DNA from: JAWLGW01 sp964569055 | GTDB taxonomy: Bacteria > Planctomycetota > J058 | DNA length: 24,315 nt | NCBI GenBank assembly: GCA_964569055.1 | Contig: CAZMSZ010000074.1 | Span: 1-24,315 of the forward strand | Reading direction: 5' to 3' | In this document: positions 1 to 7,138 of the stretch, in pieces | Position numbering within the stretch: position 1 is the stretch's first letter | How the letters are laid out: each line of letters begins with the position of its first letter | Notes under the pieces: generated by a model | Told to the model about the DNA's origin: nothing | What the model saw: only the letters and a program-made list of their open reading frames with translations | Databases searched by the model: none | Made by a program: the position numbers and the translations under genes

Positions 1-96
1 GCTGCGCCGTGCTCGGCGCAGCAAGCTGCGCCTCCGCGCGGCTTGCGCGGGCCCTCCGGGCCCGGCTAGCCGGGATTCCGCACGGCTGCGTCGTGC
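1..96. repeat. Cluster of GC-rich hairpins and palindromes
   Basis: Several strong inverted repeats are packed end to end. 1-8 pairs with 15-22 (8 bp, 6-nt loop). 21-31 pairs with 36-46 (11 bp with one G-T pair, 4-nt loop). 48-54 pairs with 58-64 (7 bp, 3-nt loop). 61-74 is a perfect 14-bp palindrome. 80-84 pairs with 92-96 (5 bp, 7-nt loop) and is followed by AAAA on the + strand. The block lies downstream of the minus-strand FHA gene, so it could end or protect that transcript, although the T-run seen on the minus strand precedes the hairpins rather than following them. It could equally be a dispersed palindromic (REP-like) element running off the window edge. Bases 97-188 show nothing further I can support. 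Confidence 0.5.
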
Positions 97-188
97 AAAA
101 CCCCGGCTCGGACCTCGGGCCGCTGCTGGCGAGCACCACGCGGCGCTGCCGCTGGTGAACGCCACGCCTTCCGTGCAGCTGCTCGGGC

Positions 189-2783
189 TCAGCCGCCGCG
201 GAGCTCGTCCAGCTCTCGTTCGAGGCGCTCGAGCTCGTCTTGGGTCTCGAGCAGCTCCTGGTTGATCTCTTCGACCTGGGCGCGGAACTCCTCGGCCTCT
301 TGGCGGGCCTGGTCGCGCTCGGCCTCGAGCGCGCCCAGCAGCGCGGGGTCGGCCGTGGGAGCGGGCTGAGGGCTGCTGGGCTGCGGGAGCGCGTCGCGGT
401 CGTCCCCGCGGGCGCGCTCCAGCTCGTCGCGGGCGCTCTGCGCCTCGGTCTGGGCGCGAGCGAGCTCGTCACGAGCGCGCTGCGTCTCGGCCTGGGCCCG
501 CGCCAGCTCTTCGTCCGCGGCGGCCCGAGCGCGCGCCANNNNNNNNNNNNNNNNNNNNNNNNNNNNNNNNNNNNNNNNNNNNNNNNNNNNNNNNNNNNNN
601 NNNNNNNNNNNNNNNNNNNNNNNNNNNNNNNNNNNNNNGCTCGTCGCGAGCTCCGTTGGCCTCGGCCTGGGCTCGCGCCAGCTCGTCGCGAGCTCCGTTG
701 GCCTCGGCCTGGGCTCGCGCCAGCTCGTCGCGAGCGGTCGCGCCCTCGGCCTGGGCGCGCGCCAGCTCGTCGCGAGCGGTCGCGCCCTCGGCCTGGGCTC
801 GCGCCAGCTCGTCGCGAGCTCCGTTGGCCTCGGCCCGGGCGCTCGCCAGCTCGTCGCGAGCGGTCGCGCCCTCGGCCCGGGCGCTCGCCAGCTCCTGGCG
901 GACGCTCGCGAGCTGCGCGTCGAGGGCGGCGAGGCGCTCGGCCGCTTCACCGGCGCCGCTCGCGGCCGCGCGCAGGCTGGCGAGCTCGGCGGCCGCGGCG
1001 CTGGCCTCCGCGGCGGCCCGGGCCTGGAGGTCGGTGGCCTCCCCGCGGGCGCGCTCGGCGGAGGCCTGGGCCTCGCTCAGCGCCTCGCGCACCCGGGCGA
1101 GCTCCGCGCTGGCCTTGGTCTGGGCCTCGTCCGCCGCCTCACGAGCTCGAGCCAGCTCGGCCTCCAGCTCGCCCGCGCGCGCCTCGGCGCGCGCGCGGTC
1201 CTCGCGCGCGGCGGCCGCCTCCGCCTCGAGCTGCGACTCCAGCGCCGCCAGCCGCTCGGCCTGCTCGCGGCTCCGCGCCTGCAGCTCGTCGCGCTCGCGC
1301 TCGAGCGCGCCGCGCGCCTCGCGGAGCTGCGCCAGCTCGCCGCCGGTCTCGGCCTGCGCCGACTCGCGGGCCGCCCGCTCGGCCTGCGCCGCCTCGCGCA
1401 CCCGCCCCAGCTCGGCCTCGAGGTCGGCGCTGCGCGCGGCGAGGCGCTCGCGCTCCGTCGCGGCGGCGTCGCGCTCGGCGCGGGCGGCGGCGAGCGCGTC
1501 GGCGCTCCGGGTCTCGTCCGCTCGACGAGCCGCGACGGTCTCGTCGCGCTCCTTGCGGGCGGCCTCGAGCTCGCTCTCCAGGCTGGCCTCGCGCGCGAGC
1601 CAGGCCTCCCGCTCGCGCGTGAGCGCTTCGTGCCCGCGCTGCGCGTCCCCGAGCGCCTGCTCGAGCTCGCGCGCCCGCTGCTCCAGGCCGGCCGCGCCGA
1701 GGCGCTGGGCCTCCTCCGCGGCCGCGAGCCGCGCCCGCGCCGCCTCGAGCTCGGCGCGGGCGGCGTCCTGGGCCTGCGCCGCGGTCTCCGCGTCCCGCGT
1801 GGCCGCGGCGCGCGCCGCCTCGAGCTCGGCGCGCGCGGCGGCCTGCGCCTGCGCGGCGGCCTCCGCGTCCCGCGCGGCCGCGGCGCGCGCCGCCTCNNNN
1901 NNNNNNNNNNNNNNNNNNNNNNNNNNNNNNNNNNNNNNNNNNNNNNNNNNNNNNNNNNNNNNNNNNNNNNNNNNNNNNNNNNNNNNNNNNNNNNNNCGCG
2001 GGCGGCGTCCTGCGCCTGCGCGGCGGCCTCCGCGTCCCGCGCGGCCGCGGCCCGAGTCGCCTCGAGCTCGGCGCGAACGTCCTCTAGCTCTCGAGCGACC
2101 GCCTCGGCCGCTTGCTCCTGCGCGGCGAGCCGCTCGCTGGTCGCGGCGAGGTCCCGCGCGCTCGCGTCGAGCGCCTCCCGCAGCCGGTCGCGCTCGCCCT
2201 CCGCCGCAGCCAGGGCCGCGCGGGTCTCGGCGACCTCGGCGGCCGCCTCGCCCGCCCCGCGGGCCGCGGCCTCGGCCGCTGGCGGGCCGGCCGCGGCCTC
2301 GGCCGGCTGCGGGGCGAGGCTCGCGGCCGACAGGCCGCTCGGGCTGGTCAGCGCGCCCGGCAGCCGCGCCGTGGCGGCGCGCAGCCTCGCCAGCCGGCCG
2401 CTGGGGGTGGTCCCGCTGGCGCGCTCGGCGGCGGTCGGGGGCGCGGAGAGTGCGGCTGGAGCGGGCGCGTCGGCGGCCGCGTCGGCCGCCGCCTCGGCCG
2501 CGAGGCGCGCCTCGGTCGTCCCGAACGCGATCGTGTCCCCGACCGAGACCGTCACCGGCCCGCTCAGGCGGGCCCCGTTCAGGAAGGTGCCGGTGGTGGA
2601 ATGGCGGTCCTCGAGCAGCACGCGCCCGTCTTCGCCCGGGGAGAGCACGGCGTGGGTGTAGCTGATCCCACGGTCCCGGATCCGGAGCTGGGCGCGCCGC
2701 GAGGTCCCCACCTCGTAGACCTCGCCGGGCACCAGCACGAGCACTTCGCCCGCCGACTTCCCGGTCAGCACCTCGATCCGCAT
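189..2783 (-). CDS. FHA-domain protein with long alanine-rich coiled coil (gene split by two assembly gaps)
   Basis: Residues 1 to about 95 form an FHA (phosphothreonine-binding) domain. Visible hallmarks are Ser41 and His44 (GISYTHA), then STTGTFLNG with Asn69. The usual Gly-Arg before the first binding loop reads Gly26-Thr27. An Ala/Pro-rich linker (about 95-185) leads into a very long Ala/Glu/Arg coiled coil that ends in DELRGG and a stop at 189-191. The protein is encoded in three apparent frames separated by the N-runs at 1897-1996 and 539-638. Repeat phase on either side predicts gap lengths of 8+75n and 42n, and both restore one continuous frame, so I treat it as one intact gene of at least 800 aa. 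The ATG at 2783 has GGAGG 7 nt upstream. FHA domains read Ser/Thr kinase signals and the coiled coil suggests a scaffold, but partner and location are not visible. No signal peptide or membrane segment is seen. Confidence 0.85.
422..890 (-). repeat. 42-bp tandem repeats encoding a 14-residue (two-heptad) coiled-coil unit
   Basis: Six consecutive 42-bp units run 639-680, 681-722, 723-764, 765-806, 807-848 and 849-890. The first two are identical. All encode variants of a 14-residue unit beginning ARDELARAQAE. On the other side of the assembly gap the array continues as 422-463 and 464-505, then a shortened 33-bp unit at 506-538. Fourteen residues equal two heptads, which keeps coiled-coil register whatever the copy number. 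Two alternating unit types (ANG and GAT at the variable position) suggest recent duplication or conversion. Confidence 0.9.
539..638. other. Assembly gap (100 N) inside the 42-bp repeat array
   Basis: Exactly 100 N, the conventional placeholder for unknown length. The left flank ends at a unit boundary (538) and the right flank starts at one (639), so the true missing length should be a multiple of 42 bp, or include 33-bp variant units. Either is divisible by 3, which joins the frame before the gap to the frame that ends at 189. Confidence 0.95.
1742..2058 (-). repeat. 75-bp tandem repeats encoding a 25-residue coiled-coil unit
   Basis: Full units lie at 1742-1816 and 1817-1891. A third starts at 1892 and is cut by the assembly gap. 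A partial unit follows the gap at 1997-2058, in phase with a unit start that would fall at 1984. Each unit encodes a 25-residue segment of the type ELEAARAAA-RDAEAAAQAQ. Twenty-five residues equal two heptads plus one hendecad, so the helix can stay continuous; that structural reading is inference. Confidence 0.85.
1897..1996. other. Assembly gap (100 N) inside the 75-bp repeat array
   Basis: Exactly 100 N. The left flank stops after 5 bases of a repeat unit and the right flank resumes at base 14 of a unit, so the predicted missing length is 8+75n bases. That is 2 modulo 3, whereas 100 is 1 modulo 3. This explains why the placeholder breaks the reading frame of the FHA gene. Confidence 0.95.
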
Positions 2784-2790
2784 GCGCCCG

Positions 2791-2817
2791 CCTCCGGTGG
2801 CCCGGCGGCGAATTGTA
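2791..2817 (-). promoter_or_regulatory. RBS and possible -10 element of the FHA gene
   Basis: On the minus strand GGAGG (2791-2795) lies 7 nt before the ATG at 2783 and fixes that start. TACAAT (2812-2817), five of six matches to the sigma-70 -10 consensus, would give a short leader that still contains the RBS. No -35 match is visible at the right distance, so the promoter part is tentative and the RBS part is strong. Confidence 0.4.
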
Positions 2818-2854
2818 CGTGCGGTCGCTGCGCCGCGCCTCGCCCTTCCGTATC

Positions 2855-3844
2855 ATGGCCGACCGCGTGAGCCGCACCCTGCTGGTCGCGTTGCTGCTGT
2901 CGGCCTCGTTCGGAGCCCGCCTGGCGTCGGGTCAACCGGCCGACGGCTCGCCCGACCGTGCGGACCCACGGGGGGGTAGCGCTCCCGGTGTCCGCGAGCG
3001 TCAGCGCTTCACACCGCCCGAGCCGGCGCCCGAGCCGGACGAGCGCGGGCTCGGCGAGCTCGAGGACTGGCTCGTGTTCGAGGAGGAGGACGCGCCCGAG
3101 CCGCCGCTGCTCCGGCTCGAGGTGGGCGTGCTCACGTTCGTCGAGTCGCGCACCGAGCTGACCTCGTTCAAGGGCGGCGTGCGCGGCAGCGAGCTCCGCG
3201 ACCTCGAGCAGCAGCAGGGCCTGAGCGAGGCGTTCGTCGCCCCGTGGTTGGAGCTGTCGATCGGCAGCAAGGTCCGGGGGGGCGCCGACGCGTTCTTCTT
3301 CGTGCGCGGGGGCGAGAACACGGTCCAGGACGAGACCCTGGTGTTCGACAACGACGTGGTCGCGACCCCCGGCTATCCGGTGCGCCCCCGCTTCTCGCTG
3401 GTGAGCGTGTCGGGCTTCGTGGCCTGGGACGCGCTCTACGGGCGCACCTACCGGCTGGGGCTCCTGGGCGGGCTCCGCTACTTCCGGCTGGACGCGGCCT
3501 TCACGGGGGTGCTCGACGGCGTGGAGCGCACGCACCGCGCGCGCGGGGAGCTCCTCTCGCCGTTCTTCGGCGGGTCGTTCCACCTCTCGCCGTTCCCCTA
3601 CCTCACGGTCTCGAGCCGGGTCCAGTTCATGAACTGGTCCTGGCGGGCGGTGGGGCTGCGCGAGGCGCGCTACTTCGACTTCCGCCTCGGGGCGCAGATC
3701 AACGTGGTGCCCGGTACGCTGGGCGTGGCGCTGGAGTATCGGTTCCTGGTGATCCAGGCGGAGGCGCGCGAGCGCGGCGACCCCGGGCTCGACGCCGCCA
3801 TGGCGGCTCACGGCCTGTCCCTGGCGGTGGTGTTCACTTACTGA
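2855..3844 (+). CDS. Exported protein, probable outer-membrane beta-barrel (function unknown)
   Basis: The 329-aa product begins with a basic N-terminus and hydrophobic core (TLLVALLLSASFGA) ending in LASG, a Sec signal peptide probably cleaved near residue 26 before Gln27. A Pro/Glu/Asp-rich stretch follows (about residues 28-95). The rest is dominated by alternating polar and aromatic/aliphatic strands such as FSLVSVSGFVAWDALYG, YRLGLLGGLRYFRLD and LTVSSRVQFMNWSW, ending in LSLAVVFTY. A terminal aromatic residue after a strand is typical of outer-membrane barrels. I recognise no named family. The ATG at 2855 was chosen because it places the signal peptide at the N-terminus; the frame is open back to a TTG at 2813 but that extension adds nothing plausible. 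No clear RBS is visible. The gene is divergent from the FHA gene across 71 bp, so the two may share a promoter region. Confidence 0.7.
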   Translation: MADRVSRTLLVALLLSASFGARLASGQPADGSPDRADPRGGSAPGVRERQRFTPPEPAPEPDERGLGELEDWLVFEEEDAPEPPLLRLEVGVLTFVESRTELTSFKGGVRGSELRDLEQQQGLSEAFVAPWLELSIGSKVRGGADAFFFVRGGENTVQDETLVFDNDVVATPGYPVRPRFSLVSVSGFVAWDALYGRTYRLGLLGGLRYFRLDAAFTGVLDGVERTHRARGELLSPFFGGSFHLSPFPYLTVSSRVQFMNWSWRAVGLREARYFDFRLGAQINVVPGTLGVALEYRFLVIQAEARERGDPGLDAAMAAHGLSLAVVFTY

Positions 3845-3859
3845 GGTCACCCCGAGCGC

Positions 3860-3882
3860 CGCGCGCCGGCGAGCGGCGCGCG
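3860..3882. terminator. Hairpin between convergent genes, possible bidirectional terminator
   Basis: 3860-3868 pairs perfectly with 3874-3882 (9 bp) around a 5-nt loop. A second, weaker pairing joins GAGGTC (3843-3848, overlapping the stop codon) to GACCTC (3882-3887). It lies between the convergent genes ending at 3844 and 3931. No T-tract follows on either strand, so if it acts as a terminator it is not a classical one. Confidence 0.4.
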
Positions 3883-3930
3883 ACCTCGGCATCGAAGCGG
3901 GTTCGCCGGCGGAAGGGCGAGGCGAGCGGA

Positions 3931-4266
3931 TCAGCTCGCGGCGAGGCGGGTCAGGCGGAGGTTGCGCCAGGCGAACTCGTCGGCCACCCGGGTCCGGCGC
4001 GAGCCGCGCGGTCGCGTCTTCAGCCCCTCCGTCGCGGGGGCGAGGTAGGCCGCCGTGGTGGTGTCGAGCACGTCGAGCGTGATCTGCCAGCGGGCGCAGA
4101 GCTCCTCGACCGAGATCGACCGCACCACCTCGTACTTGCCCTGGGGGCGCACCTGCTGGGCCGCCCCGTCCTTGAAGGTCACTAGCACATCGGTCTGAAC
4201 CGCCAGGAACAGTCGGTTGCCCCGACGGTAGACCACCCCGATCTCGAACTGCGCGCTCGCTGCCAT
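3931..4266 (-). CDS. Hypothetical protein, 111 aa
   Basis: A short soluble protein with no signal peptide or membrane helix. The N-terminal half looks like a small beta-rich fold (FEIGVVYRRGNRLFLAVQTD, then VLVTFKDGAAQQVRP). The middle contains SVEELCARWQITLDVLD, and the tail is basic (TRPRGSRRTRV). I do not recognise the family. Reality as a gene is supported by an ATG at 4266 preceded by GGAGG (minus strand, 4275-4279) at 8-nt spacing, by codon use ordinary for the window, and by a residue composition that is not the Arg/Ala/Pro shadow pattern. It is convergent with the barrel gene and divergent from the 839-aa gene, so it is probably transcribed alone. Confidence 0.65.
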   Translation of the reverse strand: MAASAQFEIGVVYRRGNRLFLAVQTDVLVTFKDGAAQQVRPQGKYEVVRSISVEELCARWQITLDVLDTTTAAYLAPATEGLKTRPRGSRRTRVADEFAWRNLRLTRLAAS

Positions 4267-4608
4267 GGCTCGTCCCTCCCACCGACGCGGTCCGGCGCGA
4301 CCCGCGTCGTCCTATCGCCTCACCCCCTTGGACGGTCGAGGTGGCGAGTCGACACAGAGAAAATCTGCGCGACTCCCTCCTCGTGGCCCATCCAATCTCC
4401 CTCCCAGAACGCCAGGCGTCGCGTTCCGTTCCAGGAGCGTTGCAGCAAGCGTGGGTCCAGGGACGAACCGGACTGCCGAAGCTGGACTTAGCCGCGGTGC
4501 GAGGCATGCTGTTACCGTCTTGGTTCGGCACCCCTGCGTCAAAAAGTGTTCGCGCTCCAGAACGGCGCGGTCCGGTGCCGCAGGTCGGACGTGGTGAGGA
4601 GGAGCAGG
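4267..4608. other. 342-bp divergent intergenic region
   Basis: No gene is supportable here. The stretch has clearly lower G+C than its flanks. Contents seen: an imperfect hairpin at 4346-4375 (outer stem GAGTCG/CGACTC, inner stem CAGA/TCTG, GAAAA loop), and an extended -10-like TGTTACCGT at 4510-4518 on the + strand with no matching -35. It presumably carries the divergent promoters for the genes starting at 4266 and 4609, but I cannot place either promoter convincingly. Confidence 0.4.
4597..4603 (+). promoter_or_regulatory. Strong ribosome binding site deciding the start at 4609
   Basis: AGGAGGA ends 5 nt before the ATG at 4609. The frame is open upstream to a GTG at 4546, but this RBS and the signal peptide that immediately follows the ATG place the start at 4609. 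Confidence 0.8.
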
Positions 4609-7128
4609 ATGCCTCGTGCGCTCGTCATCCGATCCCTGATCCCGCTGGCGCTGTGCCTCGCCGCGCCGGCTCGGGCCGACGTCGTGGTGCTCGTGCCGGG
4701 CGCCGAGCAGGCGCTCGCGCGGCGCGCGCCGGCGGTCCAGCCGCTGCTCGAGCCCGTGCCCGGCAGCAACCCGCCCCAGATGTGCTTGCGCGGCAAGGTC
4801 GGTGAGGTCGAGTTCGGTAACCCCCAGACCCGCAGCGACGACGGCGAGGTCCGCGTCCCTCCTCCGCGCGAGTGGCGCGCGTGGGACCCCGACGCCGACG
4901 CCTGGGCCGCACGGTCGATCCCGCCCGGCGCGCCGGCCCGGGTCCGGGTCGTCCTGGCCCGTATCAGCCCGGATGGCTCCCGGCTCGCCTGGCCGCGAGG
5001 GGCGGCCGTGTGGCTCGACATGGCCGAGATCGCGAAGATCGAGCACGAGCTCGACTCGACGCAGGACCTGCACTGGCTGCTCGGCAACCGCAACGTGCTG
5101 CTGGCGGCCAAGCTCGGGCGCGGGCCCCATACGCTCCCCGTCGGAGGTCAGAGCGGGCGCGACCCGGCGGTCAACGCCTGGGAGGCCTACTTCCTGCGCG
5201 CGGCGGGCTTGCCGTTCCCGCGCGTGGCGGACGGGGTGCCCGGCGAGGCTCGGGCGCGGCGCGCGACGGCGCTCGGGCGCTGGTCGGAGGCGGCGAGCGC
5301 GTATCAGTCCCTCAGCTCGAGCGCGGACGACCTGGCCGCCCGCGCGCGCTTCGCCCTCTACGCGCGGCTGTGCACGCTGCCCGACCTGGACGCCCGCCCC
5401 GATCCCACCCTGCCCGCCCTCCAGGAGGGCTGGCTGGTGCACGTGCTCCGCGACGGCCCGATGCCGATCGCGACGGCCGCCGACCAGCAGGCGCTCCGCG
5501 ACCGGGTCAAGGCCGCGCTCGACCGCGGCGACCCGTTCCCCGTCGAGCTGCGGGTTCCGCGCAGCGGGCGGCCGGGCGACCTCCTCGGCTGCGACGTCAC
5601 CCAGACCGTCGCGACGCTCCTGCGGATCGCCGCCGCCGACGACTGGCACGGCGGCGTGGTCCTGGGCCAGCGCTCGGGCAGCAGCGGCACCTTCTATCTG
5701 ATTTGCATGCGGGTGGTGGACACGCTCTGCGCGCTCGCCGACGGCGACCCGTACGTCGCGCCCGGGGCCAGCGGCGCGCGGGCCCGCGAGGTCGGCCTCC
5801 GGGCGCGCGCGACCGTGATCACCGCGCTCGAGGCGGCCGCCCCGGGTCAGGTGGACGCCGCGGCGGCGAGGAACCGCTCGCAAGCCGCCGTGATCGCGGA
5901 GATCGAGCGCGACCCCACCCTGAGCCGGGAGGCGCGCGCGAAGCTGCTGGCGCAGCTGCGCAGCCGTCCCAGCGCCGGGCGCGCGCGCCTCGCGACGCTG
6001 AGCGACTTGCCGGCGCTCGCGGTGGACCCCTCGGTGGTGGCGTACGGGGCGCTCAAGCTGATCCAGGGCTCGCGCGCCTGGCGCTGGGCCGAGTGGGACC
6101 GAGTCGAGGTCGAGGGCGCCCGCGGCCGCAGGACGCTGGTGGGGTACGTCCTCGAGCGCGGCCGCCGGACGCTGTCGTTCCTCGAGCGCCGGGTCGACCG
6201 GAGCGGGGACGAGGTGTTCGCGTCGGTCGAGGTGCCCTGGGCGGACATCCGCGAGGTGCGCGACGGCGGGTCGGGTCGGCTGGTGCGCGCGCTGGCGGCC
6301 TTGGCGCGCCCGTGCGAGCGCGGCGACGCCCGCGGAGGCGACGCGTTCCGCGCGCGCCGGCGCGGCGACCCGCGCGATCTCCTGGCCGACGAGGCGTTCC
6401 GCGCCCTGGAGTGGCTGCTGCGCGACGACGACCGCGCCTCGGCGCAGGCTTACCGTCGCCACGCGCTCGAGCTGCTGGTCGAGGGCACCGACGCCGAGCG
6501 CGAGTTCGTCCGCGACGCCCTCGCCCAGGCCGGGTTCGGCTCGCCCGAGGACATCGAGCGCGTCGTCGGCCGCCTGTTCGAGCTGGCGCTGCGCCGCAAC
6601 GAGCCCACCGAGGTGCCCGAGACGGTGCTGCCCGCGAGCTACCGCGCCAGCCTCCAGCAGGCGGAGCGGGCGACGTTCGAGCACGAGCGGCGGCGCCGGT
6701 TCGACGCGCTCACCACGCTGGCCTACCTCGCCGACCTCACGCGCAGGGCGCGGCCCGGCACGTCCCAGCACCAGGTCGGCACGCGGGTCCTCGAGCGGAT
6801 CGACGAGCTGCTCGACAAGCAGGCCAAGGGCTGGTCGGGCCAGGCGGACAAGCAGTTCTTCGAGGCGATCGAGCAGCTCGCCGGCGAGCCGGCGGCCATG
6901 GCGTATCCCCCGCGCGCCGAGCTGTACCAGGCCAGCGCGACGGTGCTGCTGCGGCGATACCGCGCGCGGATCGAGTCCATGCAGCGCACCGCCCGTGAGC
7001 GGCTGGCCGCGCTCGAGGCGCGCCGGGACCAGCTGATCGACTACGAGGCCCAAAAGGAGGCGCTCGTGCAGGAGATGGACCGGATCGACGCGATGCAGGA
7101 CCGCCTGCAGGCGTTGACCGGCGGGTAA
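4609..7128 (+). CDS. Exported protein of unknown function, 839 aa, with C-terminal coiled coil
   Basis: Begins with a clear Sec signal peptide (basic MPRALVIR, hydrophobic SLIPLALCLA, then APARA before DVVVLVPG), so the protein is exported, probably to the periplasm. I do not recognise a family. Visible segments include MAEIAKIEHELDSTQDLHWL and later LLGNRNVLLAAKLG near residues 140-170. A conserved-looking block DDWHGGVVLGQRSGSSGTFY lies near 345-365, followed by a possible short amphipathic stretch with two Cys. WRWAEWDRVEVEG with a beta-rich section lies near 490, and a Glu/Arg-rich helical C-terminus (about 787-839) ends in a coiled coil (EALVQEMDRIDAMQDRLQAL). There is no recognisable catalytic motif. 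The gene is followed after only 10 bp by the Dus gene, so they are probably co-transcribed. Repeats of helix-rich segments leave open a scaffold or envelope-assembly role, but this is a guess. Confidence 0.75.
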   Translation: MPRALVIRSLIPLALCLAAPARADVVVLVPGAEQALARRAPAVQPLLEPVPGSNPPQMCLRGKVGEVEFGNPQTRSDDGEVRVPPPREWRAWDPDADAWAARSIPPGAPARVRVVLARISPDGSRLAWPRGAAVWLDMAEIAKIEHELDSTQDLHWLLGNRNVLLAAKLGRGPHTLPVGGQSGRDPAVNAWEAYFLRAAGLPFPRVADGVPGEARARRATALGRWSEAASAYQSLSSSADDLAARARFALYARLCTLPDLDARPDPTLPALQEGWLVHVLRDGPMPIATAADQQALRDRVKAALDRGDPFPVELRVPRSGRPGDLLGCDVTQTVATLLRIAAADDWHGGVVLGQRSGSSGTFYLICMRVVDTLCALADGDPYVAPGASGARAREVGLRARATVITALEAAAPGQVDAAAARNRSQAAVIAEIERDPTLSREARAKLLAQLRSRPSAGRARLATLSDLPALAVDPSVVAYGALKLIQGSRAWRWAEWDRVEVEGARGRRTLVGYVLERGRRTLSFLERRVDRSGDEVFASVEVPWADIREVRDGGSGRLVRALAALARPCERGDARGGDAFRARRRGDPRDLLADEAFRALEWLLRDDDRASAQAYRRHALELLVEGTDAEREFVRDALAQAGFGSPEDIERVVGRLFELALRRNEPTEVPETVLPASYRASLQQAERATFEHERRRRFDALTTLAYLADLTRRARPGTSQHQVGTRVLERIDELLDKQAKGWSGQADKQFFEAIEQLAGEPAAMAYPPRAELYQASATVLLRRYRARIESMQRTARERLAALEARRDQLIDYEAQKEALVQEMDRIDAMQDRLQALTGG

Positions 7129-7138
7129 GCTCTCGGGC

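Noticed and set aside
639..890. CRISPR array
   Set aside because: The 42-bp units are contiguous with no spacers, in frame, and encode a coiled-coil repeat.
2813..2856. Promoter TTGTAC...TATCAT for the barrel gene
   Set aside because: The spacer would be 32 bp and the -10 overlaps the start codon.
189..2877. Frameshifts or pseudogene in the FHA gene
   Set aside because: The frame changes occur exactly at the two 100-N placeholders, and repeat phase predicts lengths that restore the frame.
4546..4608. Upstream GTG start for the 839-aa protein
   Set aside because: It would bury the signal peptide behind 21 residues. The AGGAGGA box and ATG at 4609 fit far better.
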